NCBI GenBank assembly: GCA_028551475.1
Contig: CM052356.1
Span: 28,237,884 to 28,301,883, forward strand
Direction of reading: 5' to 3'
Length of the DNA: 64,000 nt
Source of the DNA: Casuarina equisetifolia
Lineage: Eukaryota; Streptophyta; Magnoliopsida; Fagales; Casuarinaceae
Program-made: the position numbers and the translations under genes
Shown: piece after piece, positions 47,039-60,700 of the stretch
Layout: every line of letters starts with the position of its first letter
Numbering within the stretch: position 1 is the stretch's first letter
The notes under the pieces: generated by a model
Databases searched by the model: none
What the model was told of the DNA's origin: nothing
Seen by the model: only the letters and a program-made list of their open reading frames with translations

Positions 47039-48643
47039 CTATCTCACTGTGACAATGTCATCAATCTTCAAGATCATCCTCACGCACTCCGTCGCCAGGG
47101 TGATTGCGCTCGTGCTCACAAGCAGCGGCTGCACCACATTCTCCTCCATGATATTAGTAATCTGCCCCTTCCTCACATTAATCCCAGCATTGACCTCCCC
47201 CTGCGCGTGCCGGTTCCTCAGCTCAGTCACAATCGCAATGGGATTCAACCCGGCATTCTCCGCCAACGTATACGGAATCACCTCAAGCGCCTCAGCAAAC
47301 GACCTCACACAATAACCCTCCATCCCGTGCAGCACCTTAGCCCATGCCCCCAGCTGCCTCGAGAGCTCAATCTCTGGAGCACCACCGCCTGCAATCAAAA
47401 ACCGCTTACTCACCAGGCACCTAACCACACACAGAGCATCATGCAAACTCCTCTCTGCCTCATCAAGCACCAGCTGGTTCGACCCACGAACCAGCACTGT
47501 CGTTGTCCTACCCATGTCCTTAATCCCCATAATTTTCACAATCTTCCCGTCCCCTAACGTTGACTCCTCGACGAGATCCGCGTACCCTAACTTCTCAGCC
47601 CGAAAATGCTCAATATTCGCAATGGGTAAGCAATTCAGAGTCTTGGTGATAAACTCAATCTCATCACGCTCCACATCCTTGACCACGAGAATCTTCGCCT
47701 TAGCGAGATAATGCAGTGACAGATCGGTGACGGCATCGCGCAAAATGCTCTTCTGGATCAACAAGACATTGCAGCCAGTCGCCTTAATCTTCTTAATCAT
47801 TCCCAGAATGTACTGCCTCTCCTCCTTCAATATCCGATCCATCTGAGCATAATCCGAAACAACAATACTCTGCTCAATATCGGTTTTTGGAGGCGAAATC
47901 TGGAACTGAATCACCGCAATCTTAGCGTTCTCCATGCGGGTGAGCCCTCCAGAAGCGTGGCTCGCCTTCTTGTCAAAGACAAGGCCTTTTACGAGCTCCG
48001 TGTCGTCGACGGTGCCACCGAGCTTCTTAACTATCTTGATGTCCCGGAGGTCAACGAGATCGGGCTTGGCAGGGTCGATGACATAGAGGACGGCGTCGAC
48101 GGCGAGCGGAGCGAGGAGAGTGGAGTACTGGCTGACGACCTTGCTGTTGAGGGAGGTGCTAGCAGACTTGACAAGGGAGTCCCGATCGGAAAGCTCAACG
48201 GGGACTGCCATAGCGGAAAGGACCTCGACCGCCTTGGCAGCTGCCTTGTGGAGGGAGTCAGAGATAACGGTGGGGTGGATGCCGTGGGAGAGCAGAGAGA
48301 GGCATTGTCGGAGGAGTGCACCGGCGATGACGACAACGGTGGTAGTGCCGTCGCCAGCCGCGGCGTCCTGGGACTTGGAGAGCTCGACGAGCATCTTGGC
48401 AGCAGGCTGAAGGACCTCCATCTTGTTAAGGATGGTGGCACCGTCGTTAGTGATGATAACCTCACCGGAGGCCGTGGAAATCATCTTATCCATACCCCGG
48501 GGGCCCAGGCTGGTGCGAACAGCATCGGCGACGGATCGTGCGGCCAAAATGTTGGCCTGACGGATATCCTCCTTGCGCTTGTTGTCGACGTACGACTCTG
48601 TCTTCGACGAGGCCCGGGGGAGGGAAACGGCGGGTGACGCCAT
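47039..48643 (-). CDS. CCT4: T-complex protein 1 subunit delta (CCT4)
   Basis: A single uninterrupted exon encodes 534 residues, close to the usual CCT4 length. It is one subunit of the cytosolic TRiC/CCT chaperonin, a double ring of eight different subunits that folds actin, tubulin and other proteins using ATP. Group II chaperonin motifs are in place: [11 protein letters not shown] (about 44-54), NDGATIL (66-72), GDGTTT (97-102), KIVKKLGGT in the apical domain, and [13 protein letters not shown] in the C-terminal equatorial domain. The frame stays open upstream to 48838, but the ATG at 48643 ([20 protein letters not shown]) matches the family's N-terminus, so I chose it. The upstream part is probably 5' untranslated. 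The gene is markedly GC-richer than its surroundings. The long plus-strand frame at 47957-48637 is an antisense shadow. Confidence 0.97.
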   Translation of the reverse strand: MASPAVSLPRASSKTESYVDNKRKEDIRQANILAARSVADAVRTSLGPRGMDKMISTASGEVIITNDGATILNKMEVLQPAAKMLVELSKSQDAAAGDGTTTVVVIAGALLRQCLSLLSHGIHPTVISDSLHKAAAKAVEVLSAMAVPVELSDRDSLVKSASTSLNSKVVSQYSTLLAPLAVDAVLYVIDPAKPDLVDLRDIKIVKKLGGTVDDTELVKGLVFDKKASHASGGLTRMENAKIAVIQFQISPPKTDIEQSIVVSDYAQMDRILKEERQYILGMIKKIKATGCNVLLIQKSILRDAVTDLSLHYLAKAKILVVKDVERDEIEFITKTLNCLPIANIEHFRAEKLGYADLVEESTLGDGKIVKIMGIKDMGRTTTVLVRGSNQLVLDEAERSLHDALCVVRCLVSKRFLIAGGGAPEIELSRQLGAWAKVLHGMEGYCVRSFAEALEVIPYTLAENAGLNPIAIVTELRNRHAQGEVNAGINVRKGQITNIMEENVVQPLLVSTSAITLATECVRMILKIDDIVTVR

Positions 48644-49560
48644 TGCTGTGGCCACAATCGGAACTAAGGTTCGAGAACAGTAACCAACAGTTACCCTAAC
48701 CCTAGAAAGCGAGAAAGAGATAAGGGTGGGTGAGAGTGAAGTGTAAATGAGAGGGAGGAGTTGAGCTAATGTGGAAATTGATGTTTGGAAATGGTATTTT
48801 GTATACGTGCGGAGTGAAAACCCTAGACAGTGATCCAAGAAGGAAAGGGGAAGAGAAGATGATGGTAGGTATTCGAGTTCTAGAGAGCTCAGAGGGAAAC
48901 TGACCTACTTAAAATGCACCCAAACGACCGCGTTTCCGCATCTTCTACTTTCTTCTTTTATTTTTTATTTTTTATTTATTAATTTTTGCCCTTCCATTGA
49001 TTGTTCTGGAAGATCCAGAAATTCTATTACTATGCTTCGAAAGACAAAGGAAAAACAAAACCCAGAACAACCGTAAGAGGAAGAAGAAATTCACTGGGAC
49101 TAGTTATAAGAACAATGTCTTCATTTTTCTTTTTCTTTTTTTTTCTCAAGAAAAGCATGTCCAAACCCTAAAAAGGTTCCAACGAAAGCATATAATGGAA
49201 GAGTAGGACAAAGATTGATGTGCTTGAACCCCCTCTTTCATAAATAACATTGGGCTCCAAATGAATGCATTGTACAATTATTAATAATATTCCCAAGTCA
49301 AGTAGGAAAACCTAGTTTACCAAAAAATGGACCTAACATGTACTACTTATTCGCTCTAAGATTTTCATTATGGCTACTTAATTTTTGAACTGCAGCTTCC
49401 CCTCTGGGTTGAGCTCCATGTCTAGAGATGTTTGCAGGTTCTCCAAAGTTGGCGCCTGTTTTAAAGAGTTCACGATATATATATAGCTCCCATCTAGCTG
49501 CAACTCCATGTGTGGAAAGTTTCAGCATCACTTGGGCTGTTCATTGGTTCTTCTGATCTT
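48644..49560. other. CCT4 upstream region and helicase 3' region
   Basis: It holds the 5' untranslated region and promoter of CCT4 and, further right, the 3' untranslated region of the helicase ending at 49561. Both genes run leftward. No other gene is seen. Confidence 0.5.
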
Positions 49561-51628
49561 TTAACGCCGCTTACCACCACCAAGGGTTTTCTTTTCCCTC
49601 ATCTCCCGAAGCAGAGACATATAATCAACATTAGTGGAAGTGGAAGTGGAAGTAGAATGGCTCTCTCCCTGATCTTTCTTTTGGCCCATCGCGCGAAGCA
49701 TAGACATATAATCAATATTAGTGGAAGTCGAATGCCGCTCACCCACATCTTTCTTTTGGCTCATCTTGAGACAAGTCGAATCGCTCTTACCCTTCAACTG
49801 CAAAAGTGCCTCAGCAGCGGCGTCCATATCTGCAAGTTTCTTAGTGTTCCGTGGACGCCCCTCAATATTCAACCCATTAAAGATTACCGTGGAACGAAAC
49901 TGGTTGTCTTCCACTTGGCTTGCCTCGTAGGTGGGCGGCTCATGTCCCTTCCTCGCAAGCAATTTCTGTAGCTCATTCTTTGGATTATCACCACCTCCGC
50001 CGCTCAAGAAATTGCCTGGCTGTGACTCTTCTCTGTTCTTCGATGGTGCTGGCACTTGGTTATTGAAGACAAATCTACCATGGCATTGGTCCTCTGATAT
50101 CAGCAATTTTAAAGCCAACAGAAGCTCCTTCACCGAACGTAAATCAAACTTTGGATCCAAAACCTGCCCAAAAACATTCGAAATCCAAGAACACATAACC
50201 ATTGGTCTATGTATATACTATCAATTTCTTTGCATGTGAAGCATTTTGTAGAATGTTTTATAAGTTACTCCAGGGCTCTACAAGTAAGGTATATACAGCA
50301 GAATACTTTATAAGCAACAAATACTCATTATATGAACGAGGAAAACACATATTGGTGTATGTATAAGCAGGTATATCAATTTTTGTCCTAATATTCTCAT
50401 GAGTGCAGTTATTAAAATATGGAGGGGTACCATATTTAAGTGGGCAAATGGATCCATTCTAGAATGGTTAATTTGACTTGATTAAAAGACAGCTTATCTT
50501 AATAGATATTTACAGATTCTTTTAACTTGATGACTTACTAAGGTGATAAAGTGGACCAAGGTAGCTAGATCTTGTGGCCCCATCAGTAAGTCATTAGTTC
50601 TTTTTCCTTTTTGAATTTAACAATACTGCCCTATGTGAAAGTTTAACTCCTTCGAAACCACTAAGGGTATCCTGGTCAATCAAATGCTGCCAAAAGGAGT
50701 TCTTGCTTGCATATGTATATATAACACGAGAGAGAGAAAGAACTCTGGATCAAGAAATAAGGATGTAACATGCGTGAAAAACTAAAATAACTTGACAGTC
50801 TTCATAAATTCAAATGCATTTGGCTCTTGAGCAGTGAAAGAGGGTAAATTCTTACTTTCTTCTGTATCAGCTCCTCAAGTCCTCTCTTTAAGCTCAAGTA
50901 CATCTCTGCCAAAGCAGGTTTCATGGAAAACTCAAAGTAACCTCCCAACATGTTCAGGTGCCCATCCTATAAAAAGCCATTTATAGCATCAGTATCTTCC
51001 AGTAATAGCATAAATCCCCGAAGTAATAAGCATAAGCAAAGTGAAAACACTCACCAGACCACCCCTTGAAATGCTCCCCCCAAATAACAGCAACACAGAA
51101 TCAGATACAGCAGTTGAATCCCGCAGCTGCACAGAATTTACTTTCACCTTTTCATTGAAAACTAGCCATGGATATGGAATTTTAACTCCTGCATTCACAG
51201 AATTCTATTTGACACATTTCCAGAATTAGTAACCATCAGTGCACTTAGTTTTACTGTTCAAACCAAAATTGAACATAAGAATCGTATAAATGGTCTAAAG
51301 AGAAGAAACTTACAGCGTGGAGAAGTACTTGGCCATCATCCATTGTTTTTAATGCTACAGACTTCTCTTTGTTCTGCAGAAAGAAAACCGTATAAGTATA
51401 TTTGAAAAACAATAGAACAGGTAAGTTACCAGCAAGCCAAATGACAAGCCAATTTCATTACTGAACAAAAAAGGCCATTCTTATTCTTTATGCTCACTGA
51501 AACTTCAGCCACAAGCAAATAAACTCATACAGGTAGACAATAAAAAAGGGAAAAAAAAAAAAAGACAATAATAAACTCATACAAGTAAACCAATAAAAGT
51601 AACACAAATGAGCATGTGTGCGAGTGTA

Positions 51629-51707
<79 letters not shown>

Positions 51708-54700
51708 CGTGGCTTTTGTGAGGCAGCCAACTTTTGTAGATTCATATGGTGACCAAACAAAGATGACTAGCCACAAGAGAGCATACTCCAGGGTACAAGC
51801 CTTGACAAGATTCAAGATTCTCATCACGGCTCCATTTAAACCAATGAAAGTAACACATGTGCGTGTGTTCGTGCACACACATGAGAGAGAGAGAGAGAGT
51901 AGATTGTGGCCTTTGTCAGGCAGCCAACTTTTGAATATTCATGCGGTGGCCAAACAAGGATGACTAACCACAACAGAGCATACTCCAGGGTACAAGCCTG
52001 CACAGATGATTGCTCGGACAAGATGCTCATCGTCGCTCCATCTATTGCACTCTTCACTACCAAGCTCATCACGCTTATATCTATTGCCACCTTCACTCTT
52101 GTAACCAACTAGACCAATATCCTTCAGCAAAGAAAGGAACTGATTCCGAACAGAGTCAATGGCCTTCAAAGCTTGAAGAGAAAGGAAATTTTTATAGCAG
52201 TAATCATAACCACATTGCCTTCTTTCAGCATCTTTCCAACCCTCATAGGCTCGAACAAGGGCAAGATGATCACTGTAGTCACAGGCAGCAAACTTCGCTT
52301 TTGTTGCCTCTGCAAGCTGCAAAAAAAGTGATTTCTCAGTCCATCATTGTAGAGAACCTATACTTCATTATTAAGCAGCAGCTAAGATCTTTATTCTGAC
52401 TTGCCATCAACCAACAAAAGAAAACTACATCAAATAATTTCAGACTCAATAGTCTGGTAAAAGAGGTACAAGTCATTGTTGGCATTTAGAGGTAGGAAAA
52501 ACAACATACTAAGTAAAGCGGATTTCCAAGTTTCATGTCTTACTTCCGCTTATTCTAACCTCAAGATCGGTACTCATAATTATGACCTAAAGAATCTTTA
52601 GTCCCAGACTTGTTTCCAAATTAAATGAACTAAGCTACATATATGGCTTCATACTTTAGCTATCTTGGATTTACTCTTTTTAGATTATCTCCCACACTTT
52701 AATCACAGAATGCAAATACAGAAAGGAAGAAACACATCAAGTCGGGAGTATCCAGGATCCATCATGCTGATATGCATGGAGAGTAAAAGAAATAAACACA
52801 AGAATACAAATAAAAATATAAGAAAAACATTGAACATAGTATGGAACTTACACTCTTCCTCTCAAGTGGCACATAGAATGGATCTCTAACACTAAGACCA
52901 GCAACAATAGTCATTATTGGATTGAGGCAATTAAAAATAGCCCCCAATATAAGCATTTTCCCAAGTTTTGGCTCGACTGGAAGTATTGCTAACTTGAGAC
53001 CTGCAAAGCAAACAAACATGATTCTGTGGACATTCACCAGCAGCACTACAATTAAAAAGCTATAAAAAAGAAATGGTGTGTCCGCACGCCTCTATTTCAA
53101 TACCTAGTGCGGTCAGATTTTCATTTTCATCTAAAGCCCCAATGACCTTTAAGTATTCCACAGCATTTTGAACCTGTAAAATAAGCATATTCAAAGAACT
53201 AACATAAAGAATGGCACAGAAATAACAAAGGCAAAAGAAGCAGAAAAACATGGGACCATGAGAAAAGGGCTGATCTGAAAAAGAAGTGAGAAGTCCAGCA
53301 AGATACATTCCAGGACAGTAATGAATATGCAGACACTGGGAAACAAATTTAAATAGAAATTTACCGACAAAGGTTCTGGTGGCTCCAGTGCCCTAGATAA
53401 GAACTCGGAAATACTTCCAAGTTGTAAGCTTTTAATTTGTAAACACAGCGACTGCAACGGAGTCCTTAAAAGTTCCGGTACTTGATACTCAGCAAAAGCA
53501 TCATATACGCATTTGGGATAGAGATGGTAACACTCACCAGGTTGAACGCGACCAGCTCTTCCCCTCCTCTACAAAATTGAAGAGGAAATCTAATATCAGC
53601 AATCCATCAGATAAATCAAATCTCTAAGTCCAGTGTTAAAGAAATAGCTAAGACTAATATCAAAATTGACAACTGCATAACTACTATACCAAATAATTAT
53701 GACAACAGAAATTCAGGCAATCAATAATACTCTAAAATCTACAATATTCAGAAGTCCTGTGAATAAGTTCCAAGGACACCTTCATTTAGGTAAACGAAAG
53801 ACTTGATCCCAGGCTGATAATCAAAGCTCCTAATCACCACCAACCATTAATAAATGCAAATAGAAAGTTTTCTATGGAAAAAAAGATCACAGCTATATTA
53901 TTCACTTTTAAGGACACTTGTTTTTCAATCCAGAATATTGTATGTGCTTAGCTGAACCATGGTCTACTACAGATGCCACATAAATGTACAACTCAATCGG
54001 AGATTGTTAAGGCTGCAAACCAAACATTAAATAACTTCTTAGCAGGGAAGCAAAATCTGTAATCGTGTTTGGGAAGAAGAGGGGTCAACAAGCTAAAAAA
54101 GTGAGACAACAAGCTAAAAAAGAAATAAACTGGATATGACTGGTTTCTGACATTGATAATAATGTGTATAATGAAAAACTGAAAGCATTTTAAGGCCCAA
54201 AATTATTAACAATTGATATGTTACATAGAGATTCAAGAAATGAGAATGAAATTGTTGTGGTTATAAAATTTTCTGTGAGCTGGTCAAAGAGTTCAAACGT
54301 CCCTTACAGATTTGAGCTTCCTTTTCTTTTTTCTCATCAGTCATTTCAGAAACCTATGCATTTTGGGTTGTGTTGTATCATTTTTCCTATCCTTCTGGGG
54401 CGCGGGGGAGGGGAGGGGAGAAGGAAGAAGAAGAATATTTCATTCAGATTTTATCTAATAGATTGGATTCTTATCAGAATAACCTTACCTGCCGAGCAGC
54501 AGCCTTTGATATCCAGGCTGGTAACAAACAAGGAGTGTTATTTAGTGCATCATATGATGTTTCCTTTGCCTTTCCACAATCAACCACAAAAACGACATCA
54601 TTGATGGTAATACTAGTCTCAGCCATGTTTGTCGCCAGAACTATTTTCCTCACTCCATCTTCAGGCCTATCAAAAATTAACCTCTGGAGGCAAAAGAATG

Positions 54701-57700
54701 TTATAAAGGAATCAGGAAAGTCTGCAAGCCCTAACAAAAGGGACGATTCATATATCTAAATGTAACACATAGTGATAAAAAGGAAAAAGCTTTTGTGCAT
54801 TCTTTGGTGCAAACTAGCAAGAATTAGTGGATACAATATTCAAGGAAAACATGATACTTCGGAGACAGCAGTTGATTGGAATACTCTGTAAAACACACCT
54901 CAAAGCAGCAGGTTTCTGATTAAACCAATCAGGTTGAGCCACAGATCTTGAACCCCAGCTGGATGCTGGTGTGTCTGGCTTAAGTTTATGTTTAAATAAT
55001 TTTGGAATAATTTATACCCATATACTAAAATTTGGCTAAACCAAAAACAATAATAACAACTAATTGGGAGTTCCTGTTAAGAGCTGCCACAGATGGGTAT
55101 GGGATGCATGCTGCAAGAAATAATTAAATCCAATATGCATTTCTGGTTACAAATCCTAATTGCCAATTGGTTGTTGGATTTCATGATATCTCATTTAACT
55201 AGGGTTGCCTTCAAAAATCCAACAATAATGCACTGCCTATTAGAAATCAATAATTCAATTATTTGTAGCACTAACTTATGATACCTGAAAAAATTGGGGT
55301 TCATATGACTGCAAATATTGTAGAAAGAAGTCCTCAAATACATCATCAACATACTTTAAAAAATTTAGGTATTTTCCTATGGCTTTCACAGCATGATGAT
55401 AATAATAATTATGCTTAGGGAAGACATCAAAAGATAAGTAACACAAATAACCTGCTCAGAGCTGTCCATGGAACCATGGCACGCAAGCAGTAACACCTTC
55501 CTCGGATTGCCCAATAGAGGATGAGCTTGGAGCTTGTCTTTCAATGAATTTATATCATCCCAACCAGTCAGAAAAACCAAAACAGCACCAGGCCTTTCTT
55601 TCTTGACTATGTGGCAAAGCACACGCTCAATAAGGTTAAAACCAATTGAATCAGGATTCCAAATGGATAAAGACAACTGAGTGCCCATACTATACTTCTC
55701 AAAGTCAGCATCTTTAAGTGCACCCTGATCACAAGGATACGAACATTTCACCATAGAACCAAGATCCATAATGAAAACCGGATAAGCAGAAAAAATTGCA
55801 TACCTCCACCGAAGAAGCAATCTGGCTCTTCCGTTTCTTTAAAGCTTGAACTTGTTTCTGCATTTTCCACCCCTTTTCTTGACTATAATCATCAATTTGA
55901 TTATCAGGACTCAAAAGGTATCCTGTCATTTCAAGAACATTCTCCAGAAAATGTGCATGTACAGGGTGCATAAAACCCTGGAATGAATGAAAAAAAAAAA
56001 TTATGAAATCACACCCACCAAAGATAAAAAGATTAGTCCAGCATTCATTACATTTAAATCATGTCAAGCTCTCTCTTTCCCTGATACATGTAAAAGTTCA
56101 AGGCATAGAGGGGCCACCCTCAGAGCATGCACAAAATACAGAGGAGAAAGAAACAGAAGCAAGGGAGTCAGTAGTACCAAATTTTTATTGCTAAAATATA
56201 AAAGAGAAAATGAACACAAGAGGAGCCAATGAATCAAACATCCACGCAAACATGATCAGACACATGATAAGATTTTGTGAAAAACAAATCTAATTTGAAC
56301 TGTCATGACATTTTTTCTTAAAAACATTTATTTAGAGCATTCGAAGTGCTATGTATTCAAGCAACTCAACTAAGCCATCATTGAAACTAACTAGGATCAA
56401 ATACATGGATCCTTCCTCAAGTATTGGGATCAACTACATGTATCTCTTGCAGTCACCTCAAAGCTTTACAGATGCTTCTAGCTTAAGGTATCAAGCAAAA
56501 GTTCAACAAAACCAAACCAAATTTAGATTTTGTAACCTTGAAAAAGAAATTGGCTCTGCCAAAGTTCCAAAAGTATTTCACTCTGCATTTGCAACCATAT
56601 CTTTAACCTTTTCTCAAAACTCGAAGTCAACCTTAGAAAGAGATAAGAATCTGAACCACTTTCTCATAATTCAACAGGGGCCATAATGCTCTACAGGAAG
56701 CTGTAACACACTGCACAGGTCATTGAGGACTACAACATAACATGAGTAGGGACAGAGTTTGCTATCTTCAAGATGACCTCAATAGTTTCATATACACAGC
56801 ACACTTCATCAAAGCAAACAAGAAGATGAATTATTCCAATTTATGTACTTAATACAGTAACAGATTACAGAAAACATTATCCTCTACTGACTAGCACTTC
56901 ATCAGTTATATTCTTGCTGTATGTGGTGAAATTGCGACTAACTATATGGAGCAGATTTTGACATACAACTGACAGGATGATCAAATCCTGAACTTACAGG
57001 AATATGCAGTGTTGGAGCACCACCAAAATAGGAAGAGAAGAGCTCTGCATTGAGTGTTGCACTCATCAAAACCAACCTCAACTCTGGTCTACGAGGAAGG
57101 AGATCTTTGAGGACAACAAGAAGAAAATCTGGCATAAAACAAAACAATGGTAAAGAACATAGTTGATAAATCGATGACAAAAAATTGTATATCAACTCTT
57201 TAATTACCTTCATTCATTCCACGTTCATGAATCTCATCAACAATAATGTGGGTCACCCCTTTCAAATCTCTATCCCCAACTAATCTTCTTAACAATACGC
57301 CAGTGGTGCAAAAAAGAAGGCAAGTGTCCTTTCCTCTCATCCCGTCAAGCCGAACTTTGTAACCAACCTTTCAAAAGGAAAGAGATTTAAATGTCTATCA
57401 GCTAATGAAAAGGATTGACAAGATTTAATTCTTGATGCAATAGTCAAATAATAAGCTACAAAACTTACAGATTCTCCCACTTTCTCCCCTCGTTCTGCAG
57501 CAACTCTTTCAGAAACAGACAAGGCAGAAATTCGTCTAGGCTGAGTACATATAATACTACAGGCAGCACCACGACCAGCTTCAATTTCAGATTCCAAGAT
57601 GTATTGAGGAACTTGTGTGGTTTTACCACAGCCAGTTTGACCTGAGACAACTATGACCTGCAATATTACACATATTATGGACGTCCCTAAGCAAATATTT

Positions 57701-60700
57701 TATCCAGCCAAAAACCATCAAAAAGATGGTGGTACACAATTGCATCCCTATACATCCATACAAGACAGTAACATTGATTGGTCAAAACAGGCTGATCTCT
57801 GCTGAAGCAATTTAATTGCTGAGTCTCATTTCACTTCAGCAATAGTAAATACCCACAGCCTGGTTTAAGTAAAAAGTGTAGTATCATCCATCATTTGGTT
57901 GAAGCAATTGGACTTAAAAAAATTATCATCTTGAATAAGGTATGTGTACATACAAACAATGTATACCATGATGCAGCAATAGCACACAGACAAAAGAGCA
58001 CATATAGATGAAACTGTACACATGGACAATTTCTTAGCCTAATAAAACTTATCATCTGAAGAAGAAATAAATAAATATCTAAAGCAGATTTGGCATACAC
58101 CACAGGATTCCAACATATAACAACCTCTAAGAATGTTATGGCAAACACTCTTGTAAAGGAATACAGGTAAGACAGCCAACCAGTCAACCATGACCTACAA
58201 CAACAACCAGTGAATCATACTTCACCTGATTTTCAGAAATGGCTTTTAATAATGCATCTCTCTCGTTGAATGCAGGTAAACTTCTACGAAGTTCAAGCAT
58301 CTTTTGACCTTCAGGAGATTCCTATAGAAGAATAGATATTTATCAAAACACCAGCTGTCATTTACAGGCCCAAAAAAAAGCACAAAAAAATACAGGAGGA
58401 AGGGAAGCTCATCAATATTAAATCAAAAAGACAAATACAACAAGCACTAGCCTACACCAATCAAAGTGCTGATAGTTTACCAAGAAAAGATAACAAGAAT
58501 AAAACCAAGAATCCCAACAAGAAAGAGTAAAATTCAAAAGTTGGCAAACTAGTACGTCCAGCAAGTTTAGAGAAGTTTTCCAAAAGAATTAAATTGAAGG
58601 TTTCAACAAATACATAAAGGTTACAGAAGAAGGGATAAAAACTTTTTGTCCATCACACAAAGATGGCAAGAGGAAGATCTAAGATCATGAATAGGTGTTA
58701 AAATATCATTGTAACAGTGTTAAGCCTTATGTGGTACTTATTCCTATTAACCCCAAACCTTATTCCTACTAACCCCAAACCTTAATCCTGTTAAACCCAG
58801 AAGTAACCACAATTTTCTTCAAATAAATGAGAGGTATTTAAAGCCTACAATGGTGCTAGTAAACTGCTCAATGCACAGGAATGTCTAACCAAAAATACAA
58901 ACAAAAAGAGGAACTCTATACTCATGATCCTTCTACTACTTTTGCTTAAGAATCTAACTACCAAAATCAAGTCAACATGTCATATAAAAAAAATCCTAAA
59001 ACTAAGATGAAAATACTTTAAAAAAAAAAAAAAAGTAAACCATGGTAATTCTAAGTTCAACTAAGAATGTGCCATATCTCCAATAGAGGGAGGGGGGAAA
59101 CAAAAAGCAGCTAAACTATACAAATGCACATGACAAAGTCCTTAACAAACCAGTGGGAATCAGAAACAGAGAGAGAAGCAGGATAACTACATCACGAACA
59201 AAGTACTATAGCAAGTTTGGTGTTCTAACGAACCAGCCAGTCCCGTTGCTTATTTCTCATTTCAGAACTTCTCCCTAGGAGGATTGCCTCCATGGCTGCA
59301 GTATTCCGTATCAAGGGATCTGGATAGTGATGCTTGTAAAGTCCCTCATCAGCAGCAACGCTTTCAATGCTGCTTGATCCTGAAACGTAATTATCTGAGG
59401 AACCTCCAACGTGACTATTGTTTTGTGAAAGATAAGCCTTGAGATGAGCATCTACTTCTCTTAGCAATCCTAAAGGCAAATCCACCTGTTGGAGCTCAAA
59501 AAAAGTAAGTAAATGACACTGGTGTCGCTGACATGCAAAATTTAGCACCTCAAGAAATATAATAAGTTCCTAGAGCTTAAAAAAAAAGCCCATGTCATCC
59601 CCTTTTAGCAAGAAACATTCAGGGCAAGAATTTCACGATATGCTCAAAGGGATACAAGTCATCCCTTCTCTATAAGCATAAAAGTAAACATCATGGAATG
59701 GTTAGGGGCAAATGCGAGGACAAAAGAAAGTACCTCTCTTTGTGGACGCTTATCATCCAGGTCAGGTCTGTAGTTTGGCAGAGGAACTTTACTAAAAACA
59801 ACTACTTTTTCATATTGACGACTGCCAAAATAAAATTTTATTTAAAACACAGAAGAGACATAATTATAGGATGGAAGATTTCAATGTACTTAATAAGATA
59901 CCTATGTAAACCCATTTCGTTTGCCAGTGCTGAGATTTTCTGAAAATCACGTCTGTCTTTTTTCTCCCTTGACACGACTTCTTGCATGTCATTGTCATTA
60001 AGCAGCATGGTTAACTTTGATCTCCACTCATCAATGTCATCAAACGTTGAAGCACCCTGCTAATTTGATACGACAAGAACCTTACCTGTCAGACAAATTT
60101 GTTGCACAAAAATATACAAGCCACTTATATTAACAAATATAATAATGAAAAAGATGAAATAACATCTGAAACACTTAACTAAACCCAACTAACAGCCTTT
60201 ATGATCAATAAATTGCATGAAATGTCATAAACAGGCTATATCGTTCATAAAATTTACATAAACTGATCCAAACATCATGGACTATGTATGTTATGTGTGC
60301 CTGACATGGCAAGGCCCCCCAATACACCAAAGCCCTTCTTTCATCTTTTTTTTTCCCACCGCTTTCTTTCTTCTTTCATTTAATTAACATAATTTTAGAT
60401 TTTCCAATACCCAGACTTTGTAAAGTTAGGTCCAGTATTGATGACTCTGTAAACTCCCTTTCAGTATTGATGACTTTTTAAACAGAGGTTCAGTATTAAT
60501 TAATTAAGTCCACATTCAGAAAAGATGAAAATAAAATTGAGCCCCAGGTTTTTTTCACACATTTAATACTTTTTACCTAAGAATTTTTAAACCTTCCACA
60601 AGGTTCTAATCACTTCAAAAATCCCTTCATCCATTAAATTTCCATCAGAATTATAGATGGAGTTTTTGCCATGTCTATCAATCACTACATCAAACTTCAA

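Noticed and set aside
47957-48637. 226-codon plus-strand frame inside CCT4
   Set aside because: Antisense to a GC-rich conserved gene; long shadow frames are expected there and the translation resembles no family.
49510-49971. 153-codon plus-strand frame
   Set aside because: Antisense to the last exon of the helicase.
51494-51878. Minus-strand frames rich in Ser-Leu and Thr-His
   Set aside because: Translations of (GA)n and (GT)n microsatellites.
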